Positions 35,885 through 46,741 are shown, counted from the stretch's first letter. The stretch: 64,000 bases of DNA from Tateyamaria sp. Alg231-49 (GCF_900143535.1 NZ_FRFA01000007.1:62001-126000), one strand, 5' to 3'. The notes: generated by a model from the letters alone, not told the origin. Numbers and translations: made by a program.

Positions 35885-36283
35885 TCAGCGTCGGCTTAGA
35901 AGAACTACGTCCCTTGGGCCGTCATCATCGGCGAAAAATCTAGGCGGAATTGCATTGCGGAACAGCTGTTTGGATTCATCCAAAATCAAGTCGGATCCGT
36001 TAAACGTCACCTTGTCTGTGAAGGTGGTTACATTCAGGTCGTCGCTAAGGGGGCGAAAACTCGACCCGGCCTTGTTCAACACGAATAGTCGAACGCGGTC
36101 GTCTCGAATGAAATACAGCCCATTGGTCACGCCAATAAAGGCGCCATCCGATGTGAAGACGCGCAAACCGATTTTTCCTGCAATCTGGTCTTTGTCAGAG
36201 TCCGACAGTTCTGCCTGTGCAATGCCGGCGGTCAAGATGAAGGCAAGTGCGATCGTGTGTAGTGCTTTGAACAACTGTGACAT
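35885..36283 (-). CDS. Exported protein, PRC-barrel-like
   Basis: A 132-residue protein with a signal peptide ending AGIAQA-E (about residue 25). The mature part contains [30 protein letters not shown], reminiscent of a PRC-barrel, then two beta hairpins. The ATG at 36283 has an AAAGGAGA ribosome site; longer frames upstream do not look coding. Function unknown. Confidence 0.65.
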   Translation of the reverse strand: MSQLFKALHTIALAFILTAGIAQAELSDSDKDQIAGKIGLRVFTSDGAFIGVTNGLYFIRDDRVRLFVLNKAGSSFRPLSDDLNVTTFTDKVTFNGSDLILDESKQLFRNAIPPRFFADDDGPRDVVLLSRR

Positions 36284-36392
36284 GATTTGTCTCCTTTTTG
36301 ATACATGGACTACACGTGAGGTCGGGCTTTTATTCACGACGGAAACCCGGGCTCGCGCGCTTGTGCGGTTTGCGTGAACAAAAGAGGACTGG

Positions 36393-38681
36393 TTAGTCGC
36401 CGGGTTTGTCGCCTGCGGGTGCCGCCGCCTCTTGCTCTTGTGCGGCTTGTGCTGCCGCACCTGCAATGGCCCGCTTTTCGGTGTCCGTCAACTTTCCTTC
36501 GCCTTCCGAATGGGGCAAAGCAACCCGCACTTCACGACGTGCAAACTCAATGCCGTTCTCTGCAAACGCGGCATTCACCCGGTTGTAGATTTCCTTGCGG
36601 ATGGTGAACTGTGTGCCGGGTTTGGCCATGAACTTGCCCCGGATCACGATGCCCACATCGTCGAACTGGAACACACCCTGCGACTTGAAAGGCTGGAGGA
36701 AATCATCGCCGTAAATTTCATGTTGCAGCAGGTCCTGCCCGATCTTCTTGAACAGCTTGCGCACCTTTTCCGGGTCGGTGCCAAAGGGCACGGTAAAGAT
36801 CAGTTTCATGATCACCCAATCGCGTGAAAAGTTCGTGATCTTGGGGATTTCACCATAGGGCAGGGTGTGAACCGGGCCTTTATGGTGGCGCAGTTGCATG
36901 GAGCGGATCGAGATTTTTTCGACAGTTCCCATGGTGCCGTTTACATCGACATACTCGCCTGTGCGGAACGCATCGTCGATCAGAAAGAAGATACCGGACA
37001 CAACATCGGAAACCAGCTTTTGGGCGCCGAAACCGATAGCAAGGCCGACGATACCAGCACCGGCCAGAAGCGGGGTTGTGTCCACGCCCACGTTGCTCAG
37101 GGCGAGCAGAACAAAGAGAATTACAATTGCCGCCTGCGATACGCCAAGGATCAGGGGCAGGACAGTTGAAAGCCGCGATCCACCAGCGCCGCCGCCGTCA
37201 CCTGTGTCTTCAGTCTCCGGATCAAAACCAGCAGATGTTTGTTCCTGTGCGAGCTTGCGGTTGATGTAGAGGGAGACCAGTTCGTAGACGATGTAGCCGA
37301 CCGAGATGATCATCAGGAATTCGATCATGTTGGCGGCCAGCCGCTCGCCCACACCGGCCGAGGCCAATCCGCCGGGCGTCATGCCCCAGAACCGGCCAAT
37401 GATCATCAGAACAAGTCCAAACACGATGACCCGGCCGATACGGATATAGGAGCGTTTCGCCGCATAATATGCCCGCGCCGCAATGGGGCCTTCTCCAGTC
37501 ATGGGCGGGGACAAATGATGCACCATTCCACGGATCAACGTGTCCATCGCAGGCGTAAACAACAACAGGATCATGGTCTTGTAGTGCGGCAGGGTCAGCA
37601 ACAATGCGAAATTGCCGTAGCTCGACACGATGTTGACAACCCACCACGTCCCGAATGTGACGGCGAGTCCAAAGATCGGGAATGCCAGTGCGATGCGTTC
37701 TTCGACTGGGCTCACATCAGGTTCTGAGCCGCGCATCATCATGATCAAACCTTCGCGGTTTCTCCAGATGATAAGGGCGAGATAAACATGAACACTCAGG
37801 TTCAGCCAGAACCCAATCCGGGTTTCCCCAGCCGGGACACCATTGGCTGTGTTGAAGGCAAGAATAAAGAATGTGAACCCGATCAGGAAGGTGAGCCAGA
37901 ACATGTGGAACGCGATGGTCTTGGCGGTCCGATCGTCCGTGTGGACGAAGCGATAGGCGGGGTTGTCCGGGGCCATGACGAACCGCGAGATGGCGCCTGC
38001 CATCCGCGGCAGCACGATCAACATGGGAACCGCCAATGCAATGAATGGTCGGTAAAGTTCGGGGATGACATTGTGTGTCATGATGCCCGCAACAACAAAA
38101 AAGACGAGCACCGCACCAACCTGGCCCATAAGCCGTTTGAACAAGAGTGAGACGGTTTCACGAATTGAGGCATCCGCGTTCATTTGCGCAGGCAGCTTCA
38201 ACCAGGGACGTGCGACCTGACGAAACAGCAATTCCGCAACAACCGCGACCGCAATGACAGCGCCCAAGGCCACAAAAAGGTAAAGCAGCCCAGTCCCACC
38301 AAAAAAGTTTACAAAATTGGCAAATGCTTCGCCTTGTTTGATGAACGCGACCGGAAGCCGTCTGACCGCCTCGAGCACGTTGTCACCGGCGCCGCTTGTG
38401 GCATGATATATGAACTCGCTCAGACCAGCAGCGCTGGCTACTTCATCGACAGTCTGCGTATTGAGTTGATCCAACAGCAGGGCGCGCACTTCGCTGTCAC
38501 TCAGGCGAGAGATCAATGCGTTGGCAGCTTCGGGGGTCAGTGGATCAGGGAGTTCGGCAACCGTCGGCTCTGAGGAACCACCACCCGTCGAAGGCATGAG
38601 CGATTGTGCAAAAGCGCTTGTTCCGATCAAGACAGACAGTATGACCGCGACCGTCTGAATCGCCACTTTATTTAAACGCAT
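36393..38681 (-). CDS. MscS-family mechanosensitive ion channel, large
   Basis: A 762-residue membrane protein. It begins with a signal peptide (ILSVLIGTSAFA), a periplasmic Pro/Ser-rich part, then multiple membrane helices. The C-terminal MscS core has the pore helix LLAGAGIVGLAIGFGAQKLVSDVVSGIF, the beta domain DAFRTGEYVDVNGTMGTVEKISIR, and an Ala/Glu-rich tail. Such channels release solutes on osmotic downshock; the extended N terminus resembles YbiO/MscM-type proteins. The ATG at 38681 has a nearby GGGGA; ATG at 38699 is the alternative. Confidence 0.9.
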   Translation of the reverse strand: MRLNKVAIQTVAVILSVLIGTSAFAQSLMPSTGGGSSEPTVAELPDPLTPEAANALISRLSDSEVRALLLDQLNTQTVDEVASAAGLSEFIYHATSGAGDNVLEAVRRLPVAFIKQGEAFANFVNFFGGTGLLYLFVALGAVIAVAVVAELLFRQVARPWLKLPAQMNADASIRETVSLLFKRLMGQVGAVLVFFVVAGIMTHNVIPELYRPFIALAVPMLIVLPRMAGAISRFVMAPDNPAYRFVHTDDRTAKTIAFHMFWLTFLIGFTFFILAFNTANGVPAGETRIGFWLNLSVHVYLALIIWRNREGLIMMMRGSEPDVSPVEERIALAFPIFGLAVTFGTWWVVNIVSSYGNFALLLTLPHYKTMILLLFTPAMDTLIRGMVHHLSPPMTGEGPIAARAYYAAKRSYIRIGRVIVFGLVLMIIGRFWGMTPGGLASAGVGERLAANMIEFLMIISVGYIVYELVSLYINRKLAQEQTSAGFDPETEDTGDGGGAGGSRLSTVLPLILGVSQAAIVILFVLLALSNVGVDTTPLLAGAGIVGLAIGFGAQKLVSDVVSGIFFLIDDAFRTGEYVDVNGTMGTVEKISIRSMQLRHHKGPVHTLPYGEIPKITNFSRDWVIMKLIFTVPFGTDPEKVRKLFKKIGQDLLQHEIYGDDFLQPFKSQGVFQFDDVGIVIRGKFMAKPGTQFTIRKEIYNRVNAAFAENGIEFARREVRVALPHSEGEGKLTDTEKRAIAGAAAQAAQEQEAAAPAGDKPGD

Positions 38682-38782
38682 ACCATCCCCGTTTGACATT
38701 GCCCTTGCATCACAATGCGTCTTGCACGGGCGCAGTTGCAAGCAATTTGAGGGGCGGCCTGTTTCAGTGGCGGTAAAAAAAA

Positions 38783-38803
38783 GGCCGAGCACGAAGCTCG
38801 GCC
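38783..38803 (-). terminator. Rho-independent terminator for the LysR gene
   Basis: Read on the minus strand: GGCCGAGC, five-base loop, GCTCGGCC, then eight T residues. It lies 136 bases past the LysR stop and ahead of the MscS gene. Confidence 0.9.
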
Positions 38804-38938
38804 AAGTCCAACAGGGAGGTATGAAGATGGCGCGGGAGCGCATCGTCTTCATGATGATGAATTAAGTGCCGAAATGCTGCTGTTCAAGGCGCTTTGCAAA
38901 TGTTCTTAGGAATGGCCGCTATGCATTGAGTGCATACC

Positions 38939-39844
38939 TTAGGCGTTTTCACGTGCTCTCAGCGCCTTGCGGTAGGCTGTGATTTCTTCCTGAACGAAGT
39001 CTCTGAACGCCGCTATCCTCTTGGATTGGCGCAGTTCTTCAGGATAGGCTAAAAACACGGGCACGTCTGCGGACTCAACGTCAGGCAACACTTTGACCAG
39101 CCGCGTGTCTTCGGCGCTGACGTAGTCAGGCAGAACGCCTATCCCGAGGTCTTGCAACACAGCCTGAAGCACGCCGAAGTAGTTGTTTACCGTCAGCAGG
39201 CTGCGCACGTCATAGGTGAGCATTTGTTTCACCAGAGTCGAGCTGGCGCCAACTTGCGTGGCGTTCACGCTTTGGCAGATCAGTCGGTGTTCGACCAAGG
39301 CGTCGAGATTGTCTGGAACACCGTTTTCGTCCAGGTAAGCCTGTGTGGCGAACAATTGCATCTTGACCGTCATCAGCCGCTTGCGGATCAGGTCGGCTTG
39401 ACTGGGTTCCTTCATTCGGATGGCCACATCGGCCTCGCGCATGGGCAGGTCCAGCACCCGCTCTTCCAGCATCAGGTCAACGCGCAGATCAGGGTATTTT
39501 GCATAAAGCTTGACCAGTCGTGGGGCCAGCCACAAGGTGCCAAAGCCGATTGTCGAGGTGACGCGCAAATCGCCAAACACTTCTTCTTCGCTGTCGCGGA
39601 TGCGTGCACTGGCCGTGTCGAGGCGCTTGTTCATTGCTGTGGTCGCATCGAACAGCAACTCACCCTGTTCTGTCAGGATCAAGCCTCGGGCGTGACGGTG
39701 AAAAAGGGTCGCGTTTAGCGATTCCTCAAGGCCGCGCACCTGACGGGACACCGCAGACTGGCTGAGGTTCAGCTTGTCGCCAGCGTGCGTCAGACTGCCC
39801 GCGTCAGCGACCGCGTGAAAAATGCGTAACTTGTCCCAGTCCAT
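38939..39844 (-). CDS. LysR-family transcriptional regulator
   Basis: A 301-residue LysR protein with the HTH at residues 1-60 (MDWDKLRIFHAVADAGSL, LSQSAVSRQVRGLE) and a periplasmic-binding-like effector domain. It is divergent from the indolepyruvate oxidoreductase gene at 40016, the standard arrangement for a LysR regulator and its target. Two palindromes lie in the shared 171-base control region. The ATG at 39844 gives the conserved N terminus. Confidence 0.93.
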   Translation of the reverse strand: MDWDKLRIFHAVADAGSLTHAGDKLNLSQSAVSRQVRGLEESLNATLFHRHARGLILTEQGELLFDATTAMNKRLDTASARIRDSEEEVFGDLRVTSTIGFGTLWLAPRLVKLYAKYPDLRVDLMLEERVLDLPMREADVAIRMKEPSQADLIRKRLMTVKMQLFATQAYLDENGVPDNLDALVEHRLICQSVNATQVGASSTLVKQMLTYDVRSLLTVNNYFGVLQAVLQDLGIGVLPDYVSAEDTRLVKVLPDVESADVPVFLAYPEELRQSKRIAAFRDFVQEEITAYRKALRARENA

Positions 39845-39929
39845 TAGCGTACAATCCGTAACCCTAACCCCACATACCGTGACTTGACCCCATTTCACAC
39901 ACCTGACGCGAGTGGAACCGTCTCTTTTT

Positions 39930-39941
39930 CAAATTAATTTG
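39930..39941. promoter_or_regulatory. AT-rich palindrome in the LysR-IOR control region
   Basis: CAAATTAATTTG, a perfect 12-base palindrome, 6 bases from the second inverted repeat at 39947. Confidence 0.45.
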
Positions 39942-39946
39942 TGTAC

Positions 39947-39965
39947 AGGTCATATATTGTGACCT
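39947..39965. promoter_or_regulatory. Probable LysR operator
   Basis: AGGTCA, seven bases, TGACCT. The core TCA-N7-TGA is a LysR box of the T-N11-A type, about 50 bases upstream of the oxidoreductase start and 100 upstream of the LysR start. Confidence 0.55.
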
Positions 39966-40015
39966 ATATTTGGGCAAAACTTATGTAAGACTGATCGCGG
40001 CAGGGGAGGCCACGC

Positions 40016-43000
40016 ATGAGCACGCAGAAGATTTCCTTGAATGATCGGTATGACCTCGAAAAAAGCCCCGTTCTGCTGAACGGCACCCAAGCGCTGGTCC
40101 GTCTGGTGATGATGCAAAAGGCACGGGACACGGCCGCCGGATTGAATACAGCCGGTCTGGTCACGGGCTATCGCGGCTCGCCCCTAGGGGCGGTGGATAT
40201 GCACATGACGCGTGCGCTGAAACCACTTGCAGCTCATGACGTGACCTTTCAACCGGGCCTCAACGAAGACCTTGCCGCAACAGCCCTATGGGGCGCGCAG
40301 CAGGCTGAACTGCGCGGTGAAGGCAAATTCGACGGCGTCTTTGGCCTTTGGTACGGCAAGGGTCCGGGTGTGGACAGATCGGGGGATGTGTTCAAGCACG
40401 CCAATATGGCCGGTACTTCGCCAAATGGTGGCGTTGTCGTTGCGATGGGGGATGATCACACCGGAGAATCCTCAACCGTGCTGCACCAGTCCGAATGGGC
40501 GTTGGTGGATGCCTATATGCCGGTTGTGTCGCCCGCAGGCGTTCAAGAGATCATGGACTACGGCCTTTATGCTTGGGCACTCAGCCGCTTTTCCGGCACA
40601 TGGGTTGGCCTCAAGACGATGAAAGACACGGTCGAGGCCACAAGCGTTGTGGATGGCGACCCGCATCGTCTGAATTTTGTGCAACCACAGTTTGACATGC
40701 CTGAGGGTGAGCTGAACATCCGGCTGGTGGATGACCCCACTGCGATGGAAGCGCGGGTGATTGACCAGAAACGGTTCGCAGCGGAGGCGTTTTCCCGCGC
40801 CAACAAGATGGACAAACGCGTTTGGGGCAAGCCGGGGGCAAAGATTGGATTCGTCGCGGCGGGCAAGAACTGGCTGGATTTGATCCATGCGATGTCCTTG
40901 CTGAACATTGATGAGGGTGAGGCTGAACGTCTTGGCATCACAACATACAAAGTCGGCCAGACTTTTCCGCTGGACATGCAAGGGTTCAATGAATGGGCCG
41001 AAGGCCTCGATCTGATCGTTGTGGTCGAAGAGAAACGCAAATTGATCGAAGTGCAGATCAAAGAGGCGATTTTCGACGACCGTCGCGGGCGGCGTGTCTA
41101 TGGCTGGTACAAGGGCGGTGCCGGTGCCTTGCACCGCGAAGAATTATTCCCGACGCGCGGCGCGCTTGACCCGATCTGGATTGCTGAAAAGTTGGGCGAA
41201 ATCATGATTGAGGAAGGGCGCGAGACTGACGGGATCAAGGCAGGCATGGCCACGCTGGATGAAGCCCGCCGTTCAGACAACGCCGAAGATATCGCAGCGC
41301 GGCTCCCGTATTTCTGTTCGGGCTGCCCGCACAATTCATCGACCAAAGTGCCCGAAGGCAGCCGTGCTTACGCAGGCATCGGGTGCCACTACATGGTGCA
41401 GTGGATGGACCGCGAGACCATCGGCTACACGCATATGGGTGGCGAAGGTGCCAACTGGATCGGTGAGGCGCCGTTTTCTGAGCGCGGCCATGTGTTCCAG
41501 AATATCGGGGACGGGACGTACAACCACTCCGGTGTGCAGGCAATCCGCGCAGCGCTCGCCGCTGGCACCACGATGACTTACAAGATTCTCTACAACGATG
41601 CCGTGGCCATGACAGGCGGGCAGGGCAACGATGGTGGCTTAGATCCTTACCGGATCGTCAACGAAGTCCGCGCGATGGGCTGCGAGAATGTGGCTGTTGT
41701 CTATGATGACAAAGAAGACGTGGACGTTTCCCGCTTTCCTTCAGCCGTGCCAACACACGAACGCGCCGAACTGCAACTTGTACAGGAGCGCTTTGCCAAA
41801 ACAGAAGGTGTCAGCGTTATCGTCTATGTGCAAACCTGTGCCGCTGAAAAGCGCCGTCGGCGCAAACGTGGGACGTTTCCGGATATCGACAAGCGCGTGT
41901 TCATCAACACCGACGTCTGTGAAGGATGTGGCGACTGCGGGGTGCAATCCAATTGCGTGTCCATCGTCCCGGCCGAGACCGAATTGGGCCGTAAGCGGGC
42001 GATCGATCAGTCCAGCTGCAACAAGGATTTTTCCTGTGTCAAAGGGTTCTGTCCCTCATTTGTGACCCTTGAGGGCGCGCAAGTGAAGAAACAGGCGACC
42101 GCAACGCTGGATCTACCGGATTTGCCCATGCCAGACCTGCCGACCATCAAGGGCACATGGAATGTGGTCATCACCGGGGTGGGTGGAACGGGCGTCGTGA
42201 CCATCGGTGCTGTGCTTGCGCAGGCGGCCCATATCGACGGTAAGGGCGCGGGCATGATGGAGATGGCCGGATTGGCCCAAAAGGGCGGGGCGGTGCACAT
42301 CCATTGCCGTCTGGCGAATGACCCTGCTGACATCAGCGCCATCCGTGTGGCAACGGGGGAGGCGGACGCCCTCATTGGGGGCGATCTGGTCGTGAGTGCA
42401 GGGGCTAAGACGTTGGGCCTGACCGCGACGGGGCGCACGGGTGCAGTGATCAACAGCCATGAGATCATTACCGGCGACTTTACCCGCGATACAGAGTTTG
42501 CGTTGCCAACAGACCGCTTGACGCTTTCGGTTGAGGCGCGTCTGCAAGGGCGGGTCGATATGTTTGATGCCTCTGATCTGGCGCGCGCCACGATGGGGGA
42601 TTCGATCTTTTCCAACATGATGATCTTTGGGGCCGCGTGGCAACGCGGGCTGGTGCCGCTGTCTCTGGATGCGATTATGCAGGCGATTGATCTCAATGGT
42701 GCTGCCGTCGACAAGAACAAACGTGCTTTCGAAATCGGGCGCTGGGCGGTGCTGCACGGTGAAGAAGCTGCACGCGTGGCTGAACCCAAAGTGGTGCAGA
42801 TGCCCAAGACGCTTGAAGACAAGATCACCTTCCGCGCTGACCATCTGACCAAATACCAAAGCAAGCGGCTGGCGAAACGCTATCGCAAATTGGTGGACGG
42901 GATCAGCGATGTGGCTGTGAAAGAAGCAGTCGCCAAGGGGTATCACAAGCTGCTGGCCTACAAGGACGAATACGAAGTCGCACGCCTGCATCTGGACACC

Positions 43001-43435
43001 GAATCCAAGGCGCGCGAGCAGTTTGACGGAGAGTTCACCATGAATTTCCACCTTGCCCCGCCAATGCTCTCCAAGACAGGCCCGGACGGGCGCCCGATGA
43101 AAAAGGAATACGGGCCGTCCATGATGCGCAATTTCCGCATTCTGGCGCGAATGAAGGGACTGCGCGGTACACCGTTGGACCCCTTTGGCCGCACCGAAGA
43201 GCGGCGTATGGAACGCGCACTGATCCGCCAATACGAGGCAGACATGGCAGAGGTTTTGGCCAAGCTCAGCGATAGCACGCGCGATGTAATCGTAGCACTT
43301 GCTGCGCTCCCGTTGGACATTCGTGGCTTTGGTCCTGTCAAACATGCAAACGCGGCCAAAGCGGAAAAACGGCGCGAAGAACTGCTATCGGTGATCCGTT
43401 CAGGCGGGACCACGCAGGCACAGGCGGCGGAGTAA
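40016..43435 (+). CDS. Fused indolepyruvate ferredoxin oxidoreductase
   Basis: A 1139-residue fusion of the alpha and beta/gamma parts of indolepyruvate:ferredoxin oxidoreductase, which oxidatively decarboxylates aryl pyruvates to acyl-CoA. In order: N-terminal pyruvate-binding region (LVTGYRGSPLGAVDMHM, about 45-60), a TPP domain with FCSGCPHNSS and GIGCHYMVQW (about 430-470), an iron-sulfur cluster segment CEGCGDCGVQSNC (about 640), a gamma-type region starting ITGVGGTGVVTIG (about 725) and a C-terminal extension. The ATG at 40016 has a GGGAGG site. Aromatic amino acid breakdown is the likely role. The LysR gene is divergent. Confidence 0.92.
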   Translation: MSTQKISLNDRYDLEKSPVLLNGTQALVRLVMMQKARDTAAGLNTAGLVTGYRGSPLGAVDMHMTRALKPLAAHDVTFQPGLNEDLAATALWGAQQAELRGEGKFDGVFGLWYGKGPGVDRSGDVFKHANMAGTSPNGGVVVAMGDDHTGESSTVLHQSEWALVDAYMPVVSPAGVQEIMDYGLYAWALSRFSGTWVGLKTMKDTVEATSVVDGDPHRLNFVQPQFDMPEGELNIRLVDDPTAMEARVIDQKRFAAEAFSRANKMDKRVWGKPGAKIGFVAAGKNWLDLIHAMSLLNIDEGEAERLGITTYKVGQTFPLDMQGFNEWAEGLDLIVVVEEKRKLIEVQIKEAIFDDRRGRRVYGWYKGGAGALHREELFPTRGALDPIWIAEKLGEIMIEEGRETDGIKAGMATLDEARRSDNAEDIAARLPYFCSGCPHNSSTKVPEGSRAYAGIGCHYMVQWMDRETIGYTHMGGEGANWIGEAPFSERGHVFQNIGDGTYNHSGVQAIRAALAAGTTMTYKILYNDAVAMTGGQGNDGGLDPYRIVNEVRAMGCENVAVVYDDKEDVDVSRFPSAVPTHERAELQLVQERFAKTEGVSVIVYVQTCAAEKRRRRKRGTFPDIDKRVFINTDVCEGCGDCGVQSNCVSIVPAETELGRKRAIDQSSCNKDFSCVKGFCPSFVTLEGAQVKKQATATLDLPDLPMPDLPTIKGTWNVVITGVGGTGVVTIGAVLAQAAHIDGKGAGMMEMAGLAQKGGAVHIHCRLANDPADISAIRVATGEADALIGGDLVVSAGAKTLGLTATGRTGAVINSHEIITGDFTRDTEFALPTDRLTLSVEARLQGRVDMFDASDLARATMGDSIFSNMMIFGAAWQRGLVPLSLDAIMQAIDLNGAAVDKNKRAFEIGRWAVLHGEEAARVAEPKVVQMPKTLEDKITFRADHLTKYQSKRLAKRYRKLVDGISDVAVKEAVAKGYHKLLAYKDEYEVARLHLDTESKAREQFDGEFTMNFHLAPPMLSKTGPDGRPMKKEYGPSMMRNFRILARMKGLRGTPLDPFGRTEERRMERALIRQYEADMAEVLAKLSDSTRDVIVALAALPLDIRGFGPVKHANAAKAEKRREELLSVIRSGGTTQAQAAE

Positions 43436-43525
43436 AGCCGTCATGCGCACGTCATAAAAGCTTTGCAGACTGGGTCACCGACAGTACATAGAGCGCATGT
43501 AAGACAGAGGCCGAACCCCAAAACC

Positions 43526-44407
43526 ATGCCCAGCAGTAACCGCCAAATTGCCCGCGAAATCTCGTATGCCCATTCGGCAGAGACAAAAGGTGGGCGCGCG
43601 CTGATCCGGTTGATCGAGAACACGACGGGGCGCATGCGGTTGATCAAACGCGCTGAGGGCTATGAGGACGAGGTCGCGGCGGGCCGTGATTTCTGGGCTG
43701 TCATGGTCGAGCGGTATGGGCTGAGCCTTGATATCGTCGGGGGCAGTCTCGACAACATCCCGCGTGACAAGCCGCTGATCCTGATTGCCAATCACCCGTA
43801 CGGCATACTGGACGGGCTTATGATGGGCCATATCCTGTCGATGGTGCGTGGGGATTTTCGGCTGATGGCAAATTCGGTCTTCAAAAAGGCCGAAGAGCTA
43901 AACCGAGTGCTACTGCCCATCAGCTTTGACGACAGCCGCGAAGCGATGGCGATGAACATCGCCACCCGCAAAGAAGCGCTGCGCTATCTGGGAGAGCGTG
44001 GCGCCATTGGAATCTTCCCCGGTGGTACGGTCAGTACCGCAGTCAAACCCTTTGCAAAACCAATGGATCCCGGTTGGCGCAGCTTTACAGCGCGGATGGT
44101 CGCCAAGTCGGAAGCGACCGTTGTGCCGCTGTACTATGATGGCCACACCAGCCGTTTGTTCCAGATCGCGAGCCATACGCACAACACATTGCGCCTTGGC
44201 CTGTTGATCAAGGAGTTCAAAAAGCGCGTCGATACGCCGGTCAAGGTTGTGATCGGAGAACCCATTGACCGCGCGGTTCTGGACCCGATGGCGGGTGATC
44301 CCAAACAGATGATGGAATTCCTTCGAAAAGCCACGTATGAGCTGAACCCGAACCCGGTGAAAATGTTTGATCTGGGGTATGAGTTCGAAGAGCGGCACCG
44401 CACCTGA
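43526..44407 (+). CDS. Acyltransferase, PlsC-like (lysophospholipid)
   Basis: A 293-residue acyltransferase of the PlsC/LPLAT superfamily. The motif NHPYGILDG holds the catalytic histidine and aspartate, with one residue more between them than in classical HX4D; related NHPxGxxDG motifs mark a subgroup of lysophospholipid and lipid-A-like acyltransferases. [10 protein letters not shown] is the second conserved block (substrate glycerol-phosphate). It has no membrane helix that I can see. It lies between the oxidoreductase and murI, 20 bases before murI. Confidence 0.85.
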   Translation: MPSSNRQIAREISYAHSAETKGGRALIRLIENTTGRMRLIKRAEGYEDEVAAGRDFWAVMVERYGLSLDIVGGSLDNIPRDKPLILIANHPYGILDGLMMGHILSMVRGDFRLMANSVFKKAEELNRVLLPISFDDSREAMAMNIATRKEALRYLGERGAIGIFPGGTVSTAVKPFAKPMDPGWRSFTARMVAKSEATVVPLYYDGHTSRLFQIASHTHNTLRLGLLIKEFKKRVDTPVKVVIGEPIDRAVLDPMAGDPKQMMEFLRKATYELNPNPVKMFDLGYEFEERHRT

Positions 44408-44427
44408 ACCGCAGCAAGGCCCATGTG

Positions 44428-45237
44428 ATGGCGATAGGTATTTTTGATTCCGGATTGGGCGGTTTGACCGTCATGGACGCTGTGCGGACACGGCTGCCTG
44501 ATGTGCCGTTCGTGTATCTGGCCGACAGCGCCAATGCCCCTTACGGCGTGCGCACTGCGGACGACATCTATGATCTGACATGCAAAGCTGTGCAGCGCCT
44601 GTTCGATGCGGGGTGTGATCTGGTGATTCTGGCCTGCAATACGGCCTCGGCCGCCGCCTTGCGGCGGATGCAGGAATCCTGGGTGCCGCAGGACAAGCGC
44701 GTGCTGGGTGTGTTCGTCCCGATGATTGAAGCCCTGACCGAACGGCAGTGGGGCGACAACTCCCCCCCAAGGGAAGTGGCTGTGCAGCATGTCGCCCTGT
44801 TTGCAACGCCCGCCACTGTGGCAAGCCGTGCTTTCCAGCGCGAGCTGGCGTTTCGCGCCATCGGTGTGGACGTTGAGGCGCAGGCCTGTGGTGGCGTCGT
44901 GGACGCTATCGAGGACGGGGACATGATCCTTGCGGATGCGCTGGTGCGCAGCCACGTCGATGCGCTGAAACGCAAGATGCCCCAACCGCAGGCGGCCATT
45001 CTGGGGTGCACGCACTATCCGCTCATGCAGGCGGAATTTCAGGATGCGCTGGGCGCGGATGTCTCTGTCTACAGTCAGGCAAACCTCGTGGGTGAAAGCC
45101 TTGCGGACTACCTTGAACGCCATCCCGACAAGATCGGCACGGGCGAGGCCGCATATCTGACCACTGGCGATCCGGTCCGTGTGAGCCAACGCGCCACGCA
45201 GTTTTTGCGACGACAGATCACGTTTGAAGCCGCCTGA
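44428..45237 (+). CDS. murI: Glutamate racemase
   Basis: A 269-residue enzyme that supplies D-glutamate for peptidoglycan. The two catalytic cysteines are in [10 protein letters not shown] and LGCTHYPL. It begins [15 protein letters not shown]. The ATG at 44428 is used; a GTG three bases upstream is possible. It precedes argC by 27 bases. Confidence 0.95.
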   Translation: MAIGIFDSGLGGLTVMDAVRTRLPDVPFVYLADSANAPYGVRTADDIYDLTCKAVQRLFDAGCDLVILACNTASAAALRRMQESWVPQDKRVLGVFVPMIEALTERQWGDNSPPREVAVQHVALFATPATVASRAFQRELAFRAIGVDVEAQACGGVVDAIEDGDMILADALVRSHVDALKRKMPQPQAAILGCTHYPLMQAEFQDALGADVSVYSQANLVGESLADYLERHPDKIGTGEAAYLTTGDPVRVSQRATQFLRRQITFEAA

Positions 45238-45264
45238 TCTGACACCTTCTTCGAAAGACACGAT

Positions 45265-46293
45265 ATGAGCTATTCCATCGCAATCTTGGGCGCATCCGGG
45301 TATACGGGCGCCGAATTGATCCGGCTGATTGCCCGGCATCCATCCATTGAAATCAAAGCCTTGGGCGCCTTTTCTAAGGCCGGACAGACGGTCGCACAGG
45401 TCTACCCGCATCTGCGTCATCTGGATCTGCCCGCTATGGTGCCCTTCGATCAGATCGACTGGAGTGGGATTGATCTGTGCTTTTGCGCGCTTCCGCACAA
45501 GACAAGCCAAGAAGTCATCCGTGATCTCCCCAAGAGCTTGAAAATTGTGGACTTGTCGGCAGATTTCCGGCTGCGCGATCCCGAGGCCTATCAAAAATGG
45601 TATGGCAACCCACATTCCGCCGTCGAGATGCAGGGCGAGGCCGTCTATGGCCTGACCGAATTTTATCGTGATGAGATTGCCGGTGCCCGGTTGGTTGCAG
45701 GCACAGGGTGCAATGCCGCCACCGGGCAGTTTGCACTGCGTCCACTGATTGCCGCGGGTGTCATTGATCTGGACGAGATCATCTTGGACCTCAAGGCGGC
45801 AGTGTCGGGTGCTGGCCGTGCGCTAAAGGAAAACCTTTTGCACGCTGAACTGAGCGAAGGATATCATGCCTACGCCCTTGGCAGCACACATCGGCATTTG
45901 GGCGAGTTCGACCAGGAGTTTTCGAAGGTGGCGGGTCGGGATGTTCATATCCAGTTCCAGCCCCATCTGATCCCCGCCAACCGTGGCATTTTGGGGACAG
46001 CCTATGTGCGTGGTGATGCGCAGGCCGTGCATGACACGCTGGCTGCTGCCTACGATGACGAGGTGTTTGTCGAAGTGCTGCCCATGGGAGAGGCCCCCAG
46101 TACGCGGCACATTCGCGGGTCGAACTTTTGCCATATCGGGGTCGTTCCAGATCGCAGGCCAGGCCGGGCGATTGTCATTGCTGCCCTTGATAACCTGACA
46201 AAAGGTTCTTCCGGCCAAGCGTTGCAAAATGCCAATCTGATGTTAGATATTTCTGAGACAGAGGGGCTGATGATGGCTCCGCTATTCCCGTGA
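45265..46293 (+). CDS. argC: N-acetyl-gamma-glutamyl-phosphate reductase
   Basis: A 342-residue dehydrogenase of arginine synthesis. [13 protein letters not shown] at residues 8-20 binds NADP; the catalytic cysteine is in [17 protein letters not shown]-type SADFRLRD and [11 protein letters not shown] follow. Normal length. It ends four bases before ccmE. Confidence 0.95.
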   Translation: MSYSIAILGASGYTGAELIRLIARHPSIEIKALGAFSKAGQTVAQVYPHLRHLDLPAMVPFDQIDWSGIDLCFCALPHKTSQEVIRDLPKSLKIVDLSADFRLRDPEAYQKWYGNPHSAVEMQGEAVYGLTEFYRDEIAGARLVAGTGCNAATGQFALRPLIAAGVIDLDEIILDLKAAVSGAGRALKENLLHAELSEGYHAYALGSTHRHLGEFDQEFSKVAGRDVHIQFQPHLIPANRGILGTAYVRGDAQAVHDTLAAAYDDEVFVEVLPMGEAPSTRHIRGSNFCHIGVVPDRRPGRAIVIAALDNLTKGSSGQALQNANLMLDISETEGLMMAPLFP

Positions 46294-46297
46294 GACC

Positions 46298-46741
46298 ATG
46301 AAAAGCCTCAAGAAACAGCGCCGTATTCAGATTATCGCCTTGGCTGCGGTTGCTTTGACGCTGTCGACGGTGTTGATCGGCTATGCAATGCGCGATGGAA
46401 TTAATTTCTTTCGCGCGCCCAGTCAGGTCATTGCTGAACCTCCGGGTCCAAATGAGGTGTTTCGCATCGGTGGTTTGGTCGAGGAAGGCTCGCTTGTTGT
46501 CGGTCAGGGGGAATCGATTCAGTTTGCGGTAACCGACGGAGGTGCGTCAGTTCCCGTCGTCTATACTGGCATCCGCCCGGATCTGTTTGGCGAAAACGAG
46601 GGCATGGTTGCGACAGGTCGATACATCAATGGTGTCTTTGAAGCCACTGAAATACTTGCGAAACATGATGAACAATACATGCCCTCAGAAGTCGTGGATG
46701 CCCTAAAAGAACAAGGCGTCTATGTGGACCCCAACGGCTAG
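46298..46741 (+). CDS. ccmE: Cytochrome c maturation protein CcmE
   Basis: A 147-residue periplasmic heme chaperone anchored by one N-terminal helix (about 10-29). The heme-binding histidine is H123 in LAKHDEQYMP, with Y127 nearby as in the family. It receives heme from CcmABCD and passes it to the CcmF/CcmH lyase. Here ccmF and ccmH follow only after the endolysin-holin pair. Confidence 0.96.
   Translation: MKSLKKQRRIQIIALAAVALTLSTVLIGYAMRDGINFFRAPSQVIAEPPGPNEVFRIGGLVEEGSLVVGQGESIQFAVTDGGASVPVVYTGIRPDLFGENEGMVATGRYINGVFEATEILAKHDEQYMPSEVVDALKEQGVYVDPNG

Noticed and set aside
42113-43345. A long minus-strand open frame opposite the indolepyruvate oxidoreductase gene
   Set aside because: It shows no domain and is explained as a shadow of the well-conserved plus-strand gene.
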